Assembly (NCBI RefSeq): GCF_009727055.1
Contig: NC_052359.1
Location: 65,948,344-66,012,343 of the forward strand
Direction: 5' to 3'
DNA length: 64,000 bases
DNA from: Benincasa hispida
Taxonomy: Eukaryota > Streptophyta > Magnoliopsida > Cucurbitales > Cucurbitaceae
Shown here: piece after piece, positions 23,290-32,595 of the stretch
Layout of the letters: every line of letters starts with the position of its first letter
How positions within the stretch are numbered: the first letter of the stretch is position 1
Translations under genes and position numbers: made by a program
Notes under the pieces: generated by a model
What the model saw: the letters and a program-made list of their open reading frames with translations, nothing else
Told to the model about the DNA's origin: nothing
Database searches by the model: none

Positions 23290-23529
23290 CTGGTGAATCC
23301 CGAATGAAACACAATCTGGTGAATCTCGAAGGAAACACAATCTGGTGAATCCCGAAAGGAACACAATATCTGGTGAATCCCGATGGAAACACAATCTAGT
23401 GAATCTCGAAGGAAACACAATATCTGGTGAATTTCGAAGGAAACACAATCTGGTGAATCCCGAAGGAAACACAATCTGGTGAATCCCGAAGGAAACACAA
23501 TATTGTGTATCCTAAAGGAAATACAATAT
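23290..23529. repeat. Minisatellite, about nine copies of a 26-28-bp unit
   Basis: The unit 'ctggtgaatcccgaaggaaacacaat' repeats head to tail. Some copies carry an extra 'at' at the joint and a few substitutions (ctcgaa, cgatgg, aaaggaac). The last copy is diverged ('tgtgtatcctaaaggaaat'). The unit is not a multiple of three throughout, so the three overlapping minus-strand frames reading 'SGFTRLCF..' are translation artefacts of the repeat. Confidence 0.93.
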
Positions 23530-24399
23530 CTAGTGGACATCTAACTAATCAATAAAGACACTATCACAGTCTCAACATCACAATTATCACAATATGGCTT
23601 ATAACATACATATATACCTCAATATCATGGCTATACAACATGCATATATGCCTCAATATCTTTATATCAAATACAACCTTAGTGAATCAAGTATCATCTC
23701 TTACTAGCATGCAAGTATCTACGTGCACAAATAAATCTTTCAGATTCCCATACAATAACATATATCGGTCATACTATACTATCCGTTTATCATGCTATCG
23801 TTCTGTTCTGATATTCATCTATTATGCTAGCATATATCTAGTGTCTGACCTGTGGATAGTTCCAGTAGCAAGATTACTTACTCAAAATCATGTCTAAGCG
23901 ACAAGAAAAATAATCTTCCTCCTAGCTTAGATGAATCTTGAATTAGGCCTAAACATAAACCAAATTTACAATTAATAAAAATAGCTTAGTTCCAATAACC
24001 AAATTAACCAAATTAACCAAATAATTCCCAATAATCTTACCCAAAGTGTGTTGGTCTGAACATCACCCCATGCTACAAAATCAATACAACCCAACAACTC
24101 TAGTCACAAATGCAACCTTTACTCTCGATGGACAGTTGCTTTGAACTTTCAATTCCAACCTTTTATATCACAACTGAATCAATAAATAAGCCATTACTTA
24201 GTGGGTATCAAAAAAATGATCAACAAAGACCCAAAACTTACTCAAAAGCTTGTCGAAACCACATCCAAATCCTCTTGACAGCACAGTTTTAACTTCAAAG
24301 CTTCTCCAAAACTCGATTTTAAAGCCCAAACAAATGTGTGTCAATAGATTGAAGCAGAACACCATTAGCCAATAAATCCAATTAAAATAGTATAAACTT

Positions 24400-25020
24400 T
24401 CCCCAAATCTACAAGTTCCGATGACCCTTACTGTCGGCAGCATAAACGACAAGAAACGATGGATCCGAAGCACCCCTTGCGTGACTAACGGCGAGGGACC
24501 CAAATGTGAGGCATAATGGTGGCCATCTGGGTATGGTTATTTGGATATGGGCGCGAATGACAATGGAACTCGAGACTTTGGGCGATGACCTGCAACCCAC
24601 GGAGACCAGTGCAGGTTGACGAGCGGTACCATCGGGGTTCGATGGTCGGAGATGCGACTGAGGAGAATCGGACGAAGATGGCACGAACATGAGAAACTGG
24701 GTTTAAGTAGAGGCGGGGCGCACGACAGACGTTCGACTTTTGATCTGGGCAGCGACTGAAGGCTGCAGTGTGGCTAGGGGAGCTTCGACTTAGATCTGGC
24801 GGTGAAACGAGGCTGGAAACTCACGATGTTGTGACTGAACCACGACGGTAAGCACGTGGGGCGGCACGAGGGAGTAGTTAGCTGGATTCGCATGGACGGC
24901 GCAGCTGACACTGTGAGGTTTTTGGCTGGGAGGCACGGTTGGCGAGGTTTGCGGTTCGGGGAGGAGAGCGTGAGGGAGAGACTCCGGGAAACGTGAGGGG
25001 CGGTGAGGAGAGAAATAAAA
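24400..25020 (-). other. GC-rich leader-like island in the solo LTR
   Basis: The block is far richer in G and C than anything else in the window and has many CpG dinucleotides. On the minus strand it starts CT-rich ('ctctcctcaccgcccctcac') and carries short open frames (24409-24690, 24198-24503) without known motifs. It is probably the transcribed R/U5 part of the LTR and not a gene. Confidence 0.5.
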
Positions 25021-25317
25021 AAGGAAAAAATAATATATAAAATAATAAAATAAATAAAATACTTATTTTATTCTATTATATTTTATCTCATATTATTTAT
25101 TCTTTTCCTTAAATTTCTAAACCCTTTTTCCTAACAATTTTTCCAAATATAAGAATTTTAATCCCCTTAAAAAGAAATTAATTCTTGGCATTAAATTTTA
25201 AATTAAATTGGGTAACATAAATTTCCAAAATTACACGTAATTTTCAAAAATTCCAAAAAATGCCTTTAATACTAGAAATTACTGAAATTACACTAAAAAA
25301 AAAAATCGTGTGTTACA

Positions 25318-27785
25318 GTTCATTTGTAAGGGCCCTTGTGTTTTTGGGCGTAATTAACCTTCAATTCGAGTCTGTAATTCAAAGATTTTGAGTTAGTCGA
25401 GTCGTTCATGATGAAGGTTTTGAAGCATGGAGATGCGGTTCTCAACAAAGAAGAAGACCAAGCATTGGTCGTATCGTGTAGCCTAAGGTAAATGATCGTT
25501 GGGATTTATCTAAGCGATCGTGTAGATTTTTTCTATATGATCGTGTAGTATTTACTACAGATATTTAAGCTAATGCTAAGCGATGGGCAAATTGTTTACT
25601 CTATTGCGTAGTGTTGGTTGCCTGATCGCCTAGGCGTTGGAGGTAGACGATCGTAGTGGAGCATGTGATGCTCATCGTTTAGTAAAAGGCGTGCACTCGA
25701 CGATCGTGTTAGCTAGCAAGCATTTCCAATTGGCTTGGTTAGTATAACTACCATCGTGCGTATACGATACAGAGGTGCTGGCTAAGCGATTGCTTAGGCA
25801 ATGGTGCTTTGCGACATTGTAGTCGTTTAGATGATCGCGGAAGTCGGGCATTGTGCGGAGTGCGCTAAGCGATCGTGTACCTCTAGCTTCATCGCTTAGT
25901 AAAAGGTACACGATCGTGTAGTATTTGTTAAACGATCGTTTAGCTCTGGGAGCATTGGTAAACGATAGAGCAAAGTGTTTGTTTTATCGTGTAGACGATT
26001 GCTGGGAGTTTAGTACACGATGGTTGGAGATGCGTTGCTTCGCCCGGACTGTTCAAAACCCGATTCGTCTGTTTGAACTGGAGACTCCTTGTTTTTATAA
26101 TAGTTAGCTTTAATTTTGTACTTTTAAGGAAATTTTACCCAGTTCATCAATATTTATTTTTTATACATGTGATGTATGGTGCTTATATGACAAAGTGTTT
26201 GACATTTAGTTTAAAACCCACCTTAGGTTGTGTAATTATTCATGTATCATGTGTTATAATTGTTATAATCAAGCATGAAGAAATTACTTGAAAGCATGTG
26301 CCTGCATCATGAAATATAAGAGTTATATTTTGCATGCAGTGAGCATTATCATGCATCATCCTTTTATTATAACCGTTATAGTATAAGGGTGAATGGAAGC
26401 ATGTTTTTGCTTGTTTCATTGCTATTTTGTATAAGTGTTTTATAAAAGAAGTAGTAATGAATGGTCAATGCATTGAGCATGACACGTAGGCTGTTTCTAA
26501 TCATTATGAATGCCTTGCATGTGTTAGCTTAGCATTATGGTTATGGTTTCCGTTTATAAGTGTTATAAAGGAAATTACACCTAAAATCAACAAGCAAGAG
26601 TTGCATGCGGACTTCGGGTGAACTCAAATTTTTTAAAAGGGTTTTAAAATTGGATTGAGGTAGACCTAAGTTCAAATGATTCTAAAGAGTTTAGTAAGCT
26701 AGATTAATCTTTTAAAATCAGTTTAATTGGATTAAATTGGTTGGTATAAAAGACTAAATTTTTTTTAAATCTATCTATAAGGGACCTTTTGTCTAAGGCG
26801 GGTTCTGGCTAGGCTGGGGTTCTTAAGTTGATGGAAACGTAACACCTCTACCTGGGAACCTACCTGGAAAGGTGAATTAGATAGATTTTCAACAAGCATG
26901 CGACTATTTGGTCAAAGACTCCGTTAAAGAATTTAATGGATGATGATCAAAAAGTTGTTTAACTATCTAAGGTAAAAGTTACTCTTGGGAAAACCTAAAA
27001 GTAACTTAGTTAAAATCCTTAACCATGTTTTTTTCTAAGTAAGCTAAACCCTAGGTTATAAAATACTCAGTGGGAGGAAGAGATGTATCTGATATGTCTA
27101 TGATTCCACTCACGTTTCTCTCTGTATGTTCACACCGTGAGATTCATGCTTGGCCTAGTGGTGCCTTGGGAGCATCTCCCTTCGGATAGTGTTTGCATGA
27201 GTCAATATTAAGATGAAAGGAGAGAGTGTTTATAGTAAGTGGGTGAAGGGTGTGTGTCAAAACATCCTATAGTCTCTGTCATTGGTTCACACCGTGAGAT
27301 CATTCCGTACTCCCTCGCATCGCCTTTGAGCGTCCCACTTTGGATGGATTTTGTGCAGTTGGTCAAGATCAAGGTGAACTCCAGAAATGGATAGGGTTGC
27401 TTTAGGTTTTTCCCCAATTGGATTTTTTCCCTTCGGATTGGCTTTTTGAGGTGGATCTCTAGGGCCTAAAATGGTGGGTCACACTTACGGGAGATTATTA
27501 AGTAAGTTAATGATCTCTTGGCCAAATCAATGATGGCTAGTCGTTATGGGAGCAAGAGTTGTTATGGTATTAATGACTGGTTGAGAACTTCTCAATTCAG
27601 AGGAGGGATAATTGACCTCCCTTCGGTGACTTTTGTCCTAAATCTTTGAAGCGTCATTACGAAACTAGATGTCACACGCGATCATGTTAATTTTTCTAAA
27701 ACCTTTTTGGATGTTGTTTTGTTTTACAACGGGTATTTTCTTAAAACCTAATGTAGGTCAATGTGTTTTTCTTTTCAGTAACTCG
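25318..27785 (+). other. Copia element C internal leader (gag-upstream region)
   Basis: About 2.5 kb between the primer site and gag has no long open frame. It carries the large CGATCG-motif array (25490-26020), then an AT-rich part and two diverged copies of a 'cacaccgtgagatca' phrase (27132 and 27289), each followed by a block like 'cccttcggatagtg'/'cccactttggatgg'. The reverse complement of this leader is found in element D at 62565-63413. Such a long leader is unusual for a copia element and may contain old internal duplications. Confidence 0.6.
25490..26020. repeat. CGATCG-motif array in copia leader
   Basis: At least ten variants of 'taagcgatcgtgtag', 'acgatcgtgtagtatttg' and 'aaacgatcgtttag' occur at irregular spacing. 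Core CGATCG palindromes are seen near 25527, 25649, 25700, 25870, 25913 and 25935. The motifs appear in both orientations ('ctaagcgat' and 'atcgctta'). Confidence 0.8.
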
Positions 27786-27799
27786 TTAGTATTTCCTTT

Positions 27800-28250
27800 T
27801 AGTGTCTTTAATATGACTGACTTCATATAGTAGAAAGAATCGTGTGAAACGTATTTCGTGGCAAACGGCCTCGTTTTTGTCATGGTTGAGAAGTGTCCTC
27901 AAGTCCCGACCCTTGATGCACTGCGAAGTGTTCTCAATGCATATGAGGTGTGGATGAAGGCTAATTTGTTGGCCCGACTTCACATTTTGGCTAACATACC
28001 TGATATTTTGGCCAAAAGGGTTGAAAACATGATCATTGCACGCGAGATCATTGATTCACTGCAAGATTTATTTGAACGTCAGTTCTTACTTTTTGAGCAT
28101 AAAGGGATGGATGACAAAACCAGTAGTGTCAGTTGTTCTAACACTGATCCCACTACTCTCCAAAAGAGGAGACAAGATAGTAAATCTGATTTATTGGTCT
28201 TGGAGACGTGTTTGGTAGAGAATGATAATTCTGCCTAGATTTAGATTCGA
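27800..28250 (+). pseudogene. Copia gag remnant of element C, deleted
   Basis: The frame 27858-28238 reads 'VEKCPQVPTLDALRSVLNAYEVWMKANLLARLHILANIPDILAKR', then 'ENMIIAREIIDSLQDLFERQF'. This is the helical gag core of Ty1/copia elements (UBN2-type), and 'FNMTDF' near 27810 looks like the original start. The usual N-terminal stretch between that start and 'VEKCPQ' is missing. After 'HKGMDD' the frame jumps through 'TSSVSCSNTDP' to the pre-protease spacer 'LLVLETCLVEN', so the C-terminal half of gag with the CCHC zinc knuckle is absent. Element C' at 31205-31250 has the same joint 'SSVSCSNTDP', which means a common deleted ancestor. Confidence 0.82.
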
Positions 28251-28758
28251 ATGCTACCAATCATGTCAGTTTCTCTTACAAGGATTCAGTTCTTGGCAAA
28301 CATTGCCACAGGGAGAGATGACTCTACGAGTTGGTATTGGTGAGGTTGTTAAAGCTGTTACTGTAGGCAGGCTGAAGTTATTTGTTGACAAGAAATGTTA
28401 TCTGTTACTGGATTATGTTTTTGTAGTTCCTCATATTAAGAGAACCTTAATCTCGGTTTCTTGTCTCATTTAACAAGGGTATACCGTCTCCTTTTCTGAG
28501 AATAAAGTATTTATTTTCAAGAATGGAACAGAGATTGGTTATGGTTCATGGAAAGAAACTTATATGCACTAAGGCCGTTAGTCATAAAAGCCATGTTTAA
28601 CACTGAAATGTTCAATACGACAACAACAGCTAAAAGACCAAAGGTTTCTCCTAAGGAAAATGCCCATTTTTGGCATCTTAGGTTAGGTCACATCAATCTC
28701 AATAGGATTGAGAAGTTGGTGAAAAGTGAACTTCGCAATAGTATTGAGAAGTTGGTGA
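28251..28758 (+). pseudogene. Copia protease/GAG-pre-integrase remnant of element C
   Basis: The protease region ('SNATNHVS' after a frame shift near 28250) is followed by 'MTLRVGIGEVVKAVTVGRLKLFVDKKCYLLLDYVFVVPHIKRTLISVSCLI', then a stop, then 'KENAHFWHLRLGHINLNRIEKLVKSE'. The last phrase is the start of the GAG-pre-integrase zinc-binding region. The gene ends at 28758 in a short duplication ('aatag.attgagaagttggtga' twice) and continues as an antisense copia LTR. Integrase and everything downstream are missing. Confidence 0.83.
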
Positions 28759-29701
28759 CTGATAGCTGCACTCTTCGTACTAGATATATATTTTTGTGTC
28801 CATTGGACATAACCAATCAACACTACGTATCCTTTCATAAATCGCTCGTAAGTATAGCTGGGCCAAATTACCATTTGGCCCCTGTAGTTACATCTAACTT
28901 CTTAAGTATCACTGATCCCTTTAATGAATATTAGATCATAGTCTCACAATGACTAAACCCTTCTCGGGCCAAGAGAAGGTATAGCGCCACATTGTTCAAG
29001 ACCCGGAATCAGTCTTTAAGGGAACAATTTATCTACTTACCCTCGCTTCGGGGAAGGAGTTAATTCCATCTTGTGTAGCTAAGTTCCCAGCTCCCCAATT
29101 AGAAGAATCCTCAAAATAGTAGGCTTGTTGAATCGGCGATCTAGCCACTTTCACCCATGCAACCAAAGGACCGCCCTTATAGGCATGAGTTCACAACTCA
29201 CTTAGGATTAAAGTCATGTTACCTATGGTCATCCTAGTGAATTGAAAGTCTCAATTATGAACGGTATTATATAACGAGATTAAACATTTCGTGGTCTGAT
29301 CTTATACAAACTGCTTTGTATAGAATATCCCTGCTCGCATGTCTAATACATTAATGATTAGGACCAGATCATTTATAGCATTTTACAACATTTGTAGCAC
29401 CTACAAAGCGGGCCATACTTTTAGCGTCACCAGGATAAAGTACCAAGCCTTATCCATATACTACAGACCATTTTGGTTATCAGTTAAACACGATCCACCT
29501 GTATGTCTTCATATACATGTTTAAGTTACAATTGTAACCATGGATCTTAGTTTATTGGTTTGTGGTTAATGCAACTAAAATATCATATATTTCATAGACA
29601 ATGTGAATAAAATATCATATATTATAAGTCACAGAATGTTTGTTCATACAAATGTTTACAAACTACAGGACCCTACGAGATTTAGGGCATCGACCCCAAC
29701 G
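28759..29701 (-). mobile_element. Antisense copia LTR (family 1), 5' part
   Basis: This is the first half of an LTR in reverse. It aligns with about 12530-13468 of the LTR at 11443 ('tgtccattggacataaccaatcaa', 'gaccgcccttataggcatgag', 'acctacaaagcgggccatac') and ends CCCCAACG, with the expected final A mutated. It is the 5' LTR partner of the 11443-13468 LTR. It is followed by agagt, which pairs with ggagt at 11438-11442. The remaining LTR half has been replaced by plus-strand copia sequence at 28758. Confidence 0.8.
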
Positions 29702-30298
29702 AGAGTGAATTCCATCTTGCAGAACTATGTCCCCAACTATCCATCATATATTACCCTTAAAATGGGAGGCTTATTGAGCAGGTATGTCGAGCCACTCTCA
29801 CCCATGTAGATTAAAGGATAGTCTCGAATAAACAAGAGTTCATAGTTAGCTCGGGATTAAGATCAGGTTACCCCAGGTCATCGAATTGAAATAGTAAGTT
29901 TTAGCAGTAAATAATCGTTATAAAGAAAAGTGACTATTTTGTGGTTCGGTCTTATGCAAACATATTTTGTATAGGATGCCCCACTCACATTCACATGAAC
30001 GAGTTTGGGATCACATCGTTTGTATCAATATACAAAGCGGGCCGTATCCATAGGGTCTCTAGGATAAGGTACCCAACCCTATCCATATACTCATGGAACA
30101 TTTTGGCTATATACTCAAACTTGATCCTCATTTATGTCTCTACATAAAGTTTAAGTGTTCATGTTATAGCCTTGAGTTCGTTAGTTTATTGGATTTAGGA
30201 ATCTATGAATGCAATTTATATATTCAATAACAACTTTATTGTAAATAGGAGTATGTTTAAAGTTTACAAACTACGAGTTTTAAACATATAACCCAACA
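29702..30298 (-). mobile_element. Antisense copia LTR (family 2), 5' part
   Basis: This is the front of the LTR whose rear is at 10197-11442. It ends ATAACCCAACA (sense start TGTTGGGTTATATG) and contains 'tacaaagcgggccgtatcc' and 'tggttcggtcttatgcaaac'. It is followed by ttatg, the second copy of the duplication. It corresponds to the start of the plus-strand LTR at 44023. Confidence 0.82.
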
Positions 30299-30970
30299 TT
30301 ATGGAGGGGGCATAAACCGAGTTTATGTTACTTCATAATCCGGGTTGTCGTACACATGTGTGAGTGAAAAATCCTAAGAAGTTGGAACCTCGTTGAAGAT
30401 TATATCAATTTTTTTTTTTTTATTTTCCTAAGGAAACGAGAGGTGGTCAGTTCTATGACCCTCAAGAAAATAAAGTGTTTGTATCAACAAATGCTACATT
30501 TTTTTAGGAAGACCACTGAAGAGATCGTGAACCACAAAGAAAAATAGTATTAAGTGAAGCTAATGGAGAATCAACAAGGATTGTTGATGTAGCTGGTCTT
30601 TCATCAATAATTAATGAAAAAGCCAGCACTTCAGGTCAATCTCATTTTTCTCAATCGTTGAGAGTGCCTCGACATAGTGGGAGGATTGTGATACAACCTG
30701 ACCGCTACTTGGGTTTAACTGAAACTCTGGTTGTCATGGCAGACGATGATGTTGAGGATCCATTGTCTTATAAACAAGCAATGAATGACATAGACAAGGA
30801 TCAATAGGTCAAAGCCATGGACCTATAAATGTAGTCTATGTACTCCAATTCAGTACGGGAGCTTGTAGACCCACTCGAAGGGGTAAAACCCATAGGATGA
30901 AAATGGATCTATAAAAGAAAGAGAGATGTAGTTGGAAAGGTACAGACCTTCAAAGCTTGACTTGTATAAA
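30299..30970 (+). pseudogene. Copia integrase-RT fragment A2 (second half)
   Basis: The gene resumes at 'ttatggaggg' (the LWRG of the integrase C-terminal motif). After frameshifts come 'PKETRGGQFYDPQENKVFVSTNATFF', 'SLRVPRHSGRIVIQPDRYLGLTET', 'DDVEDPLSYKQAMNDIDKD' and the reverse transcriptase entry '[19 protein letters not shown]'. Several in-frame stops are present, and a T-run at 30409-30421 breaks one frame. At about 30970 it is joined abruptly to a gag fragment, so the rest of this element's pol gene is gone. Confidence 0.83.
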
Positions 30971-31374
30971 GGGTTATGGTTGAGGAGTGTCCTCAAGTCC
31001 TGACCCTTGATGCACCACGAAGTATTCATAATGCATATGAGGTGTGGATGAAGGCTAATTCATTGGCCCCACTTCACATTTTGGCTAACATACCTAACTT
31101 TTTGGCCAAAAGGGTTGAGAACATGGCCATTGCACGTGAGATCATGGACTCACTACAAGATTTGTTTGAATGTCAGTTTTTAAATTTCGAGAATAAAGGG
31201 ATGGATGATGAAACTAGTAGTGTTAGTTGTTCTAACACTGATCCCAGACAGGAAATTTGATTTATTGGTCTTGGAGACGTGTTTGGTAGAGAATGGTGGT
31301 TCTGCCTGGATCTTAGATTCGAATGCTACCAATCATGTTAGTTCCTCTTACAAGGATTTAGTTCTTGGCAAATA
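30971..31374 (+). pseudogene. Copia gag and protease remnant of element C'
   Basis: The frame 30976-31260 reads 'VEECPQVLTLDAPRSIHNAYEVWMKANSLAPLHILANIPNFLAKRVENMAIAREIMDSLQDLFECQF', the gag helical core. It then runs through 'GMDDETSSVSCSNTDP' to a premature end. In another frame (31205-31393) comes the pre-protease spacer 'LLVLETCLVENGGSAWILDSNATNHVSSSYKD'. The aspartic protease motif normally reads D-S-G-A-T-N-H; here it is DSNATNH, so the active-site Gly is lost. The 5' LTR, leader and gag N-terminus are absent. The gag-protease joint is the same deleted form as in element C. Confidence 0.85.
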
Positions 31375-32595
31375 TTGCCACAGGGAGAGATGACTTTACG
31401 AGTTGGTACTGGTGAAGTTGTTACAGCTGTTGCTGTAGGCAGGCTGAAGTTATTTGTTGACAAAAAACGTTATCTGTTACTGGATAATGTTTTTGTAGTT
31501 CCTCATATTAAGAGGACCTTAATCTCAGTTTCTTGTCTCATTGAACAAGGGTATACCGTCTTCTTTTCTGAGAATAAAGTGTTTATTTTCAAGAATGGAA
31601 CAGAGATAGGTTATGGTTCAATGAAAAGTAACTTATATGTACTAAGGTTGTTAGTCATAATAGCCTTGTTTAACACTGAAATGTCCAGTACGGCAACAAC
31701 AGCTAAAAAACCAAAGGTTTCTCCTAAGAAAAACGCCCATCTTTGGCATCTAAGGTTAGGTCACATTAACCTCAATAGGACTGAGAAGTTGGTGAAAAGT
31801 GGACTTCTAAAGAGTTTAGAAGAAAACTCCTTGTCGGTATGTGAATTATTTCTTGAATGCAAGATGAACAAACAACCTTTTACTGGAAAAGGTTACAGAG
31901 CCAAGGAAACCTTGGAGCTTGTACATTCAGACCTCTGTGGTCCGATGAATGTTGAAGCTTGGGGTGGGTATGAATATTTCATCTCTTTCATAGATGATTA
32001 TTCAAGATTTGGGTATCTCTTCTTAATGCAATATAAGTCTGAAGCCCTTAACAAGTTCAAGGAGTATAAGGTTGAAGTTGAAAACTTGTTAGGTAAAAAG
32101 ATAAAAACACTACGATCTGTTCGTGGTGGAGAGTATTTGGACCTCAAATTCCAGAAGTATATGATAGAACATGGAATTGCGTCCCAACTTTCGGCCCCTA
32201 ATACACCTCAGCAGAATGGTGTATCAGAAAGGAGAAACATAACCTTGTTGGACATGGTTCAGTCTATGATGAGTTATGCTCATCTTCCAGACTCGTTTTG
32301 GGGTTTTGCAGTTCAAACTGCATGTTATATCGTGAACAACGTTCCCTTGAAAAGTGTTTTTGAAACACCTTTTGAGTTATGGAGAGGCCGTAAAGGTAGT
32401 TTATGCCACTTCAGGATTTGGGGTTGTCCGACACATATGCTTGTGAGTAACTCAAAGAAGTTGGAACCGCATTTGATGGTTTGCCTCTTTGTAGGCTACC
32501 CTAAAGTAACGAGAGGTGGATACTTTTATGATCCGAGTGTGAACAAAATGTTTGTTTCTATAAATGTTATCTTCTTGGAAGAAGACCACATCTAG
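31375..32595 (+). CDS. Copia GAG-pre-integrase and integrase of element C' (longest open frame)
   Basis: This 406-residue frame is a continuous segment of the copia polyprotein, not a free-standing gene; the Met is just the first in the frame. Residues 1-90 are the protease C-terminal/linker region ('VVPHIKRTLISVSCL'). Residues 119-170 are the GAG-pre-integrase zinc region with 'HLWHLRLGH' and 'CELFLEC', where the usual C-x2-C is altered to C-x2-F. The integrase core (about 180-295) keeps the catalytic set: Asp186 in HSDLCGP, Asp207/208 in FIDDYSR and Glu285 in NGVSERRN. 'SFWGFAV' and 'VFETPFELWRGRKGS' follow, then 'WGCPTH' and 'VGYPKVTRGGYFYDP'. Integrase inserts the cDNA into the genome. 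The core is the best preserved in the window, but the damaged zinc motif and broken neighbours make it a relic. Confidence 0.9.
   Translation: MPQGEMTLRVGTGEVVTAVAVGRLKLFVDKKRYLLLDNVFVVPHIKRTLISVSCLIEQGYTVFFSENKVFIFKNGTEIGYGSMKSNLYVLRLLVIIALFNTEMSSTATTAKKPKVSPKKNAHLWHLRLGHINLNRTEKLVKSGLLKSLEENSLSVCELFLECKMNKQPFTGKGYRAKETLELVHSDLCGPMNVEAWGGYEYFISFIDDYSRFGYLFLMQYKSEALNKFKEYKVEVENLLGKKIKTLRSVRGGEYLDLKFQKYMIEHGIASQLSAPNTPQQNGVSERRNITLLDMVQSMMSYAHLPDSFWGFAVQTACYIVNNVPLKSVFETPFELWRGRKGSLCHFRIWGCPTHMLVSNSKKLEPHLMVCLFVGYPKVTRGGYFYDPSVNKMFVSINVIFLEEDHI

Larger units (their letters stand above)
22805..25317 (-). mobile_element. Solo LTR, chromovirus-like Ty3/gypsy, 2513 bp
   Basis: The ends TGTAACGATC and CGTGTGTTACA form TG..CA termini with an exact 5-bp duplication (gttca). 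I take the sense as minus. On that strand an AT-rich promoter-like stretch (25020-25110) precedes a GC-rich, CT-rich leader-like block (25020 down to 24400), and the sense end would be ..GGGGGTCAGATCGTTACA, as in Tekay-type chromovirus LTRs. Phrases such as 'gagcggaagc', 'gtggctc' and 'tactcagtaagtaac' near 23080-23150 also suit such LTRs. No pol sequence is present. A 26-28-bp minisatellite sits at 23290-23529. The family assignment is inference; the LTR status is well supported. Confidence 0.82.

Noticed and set aside
23271..23540. Repetitive 'SGFTRLCF' proteins and a possible CRISPR array
   Set aside because: The 26-28-bp units are directly adjacent without unique spacers, so it is a minisatellite. 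The frames are translations of the repeat, and this is plant nuclear DNA.
24198..24690. Minus-strand open frames in the GC-rich block as a host gene
   Set aside because: The block is within a solo LTR bounded by gttca duplications; frames are short, overlapping and without motif.
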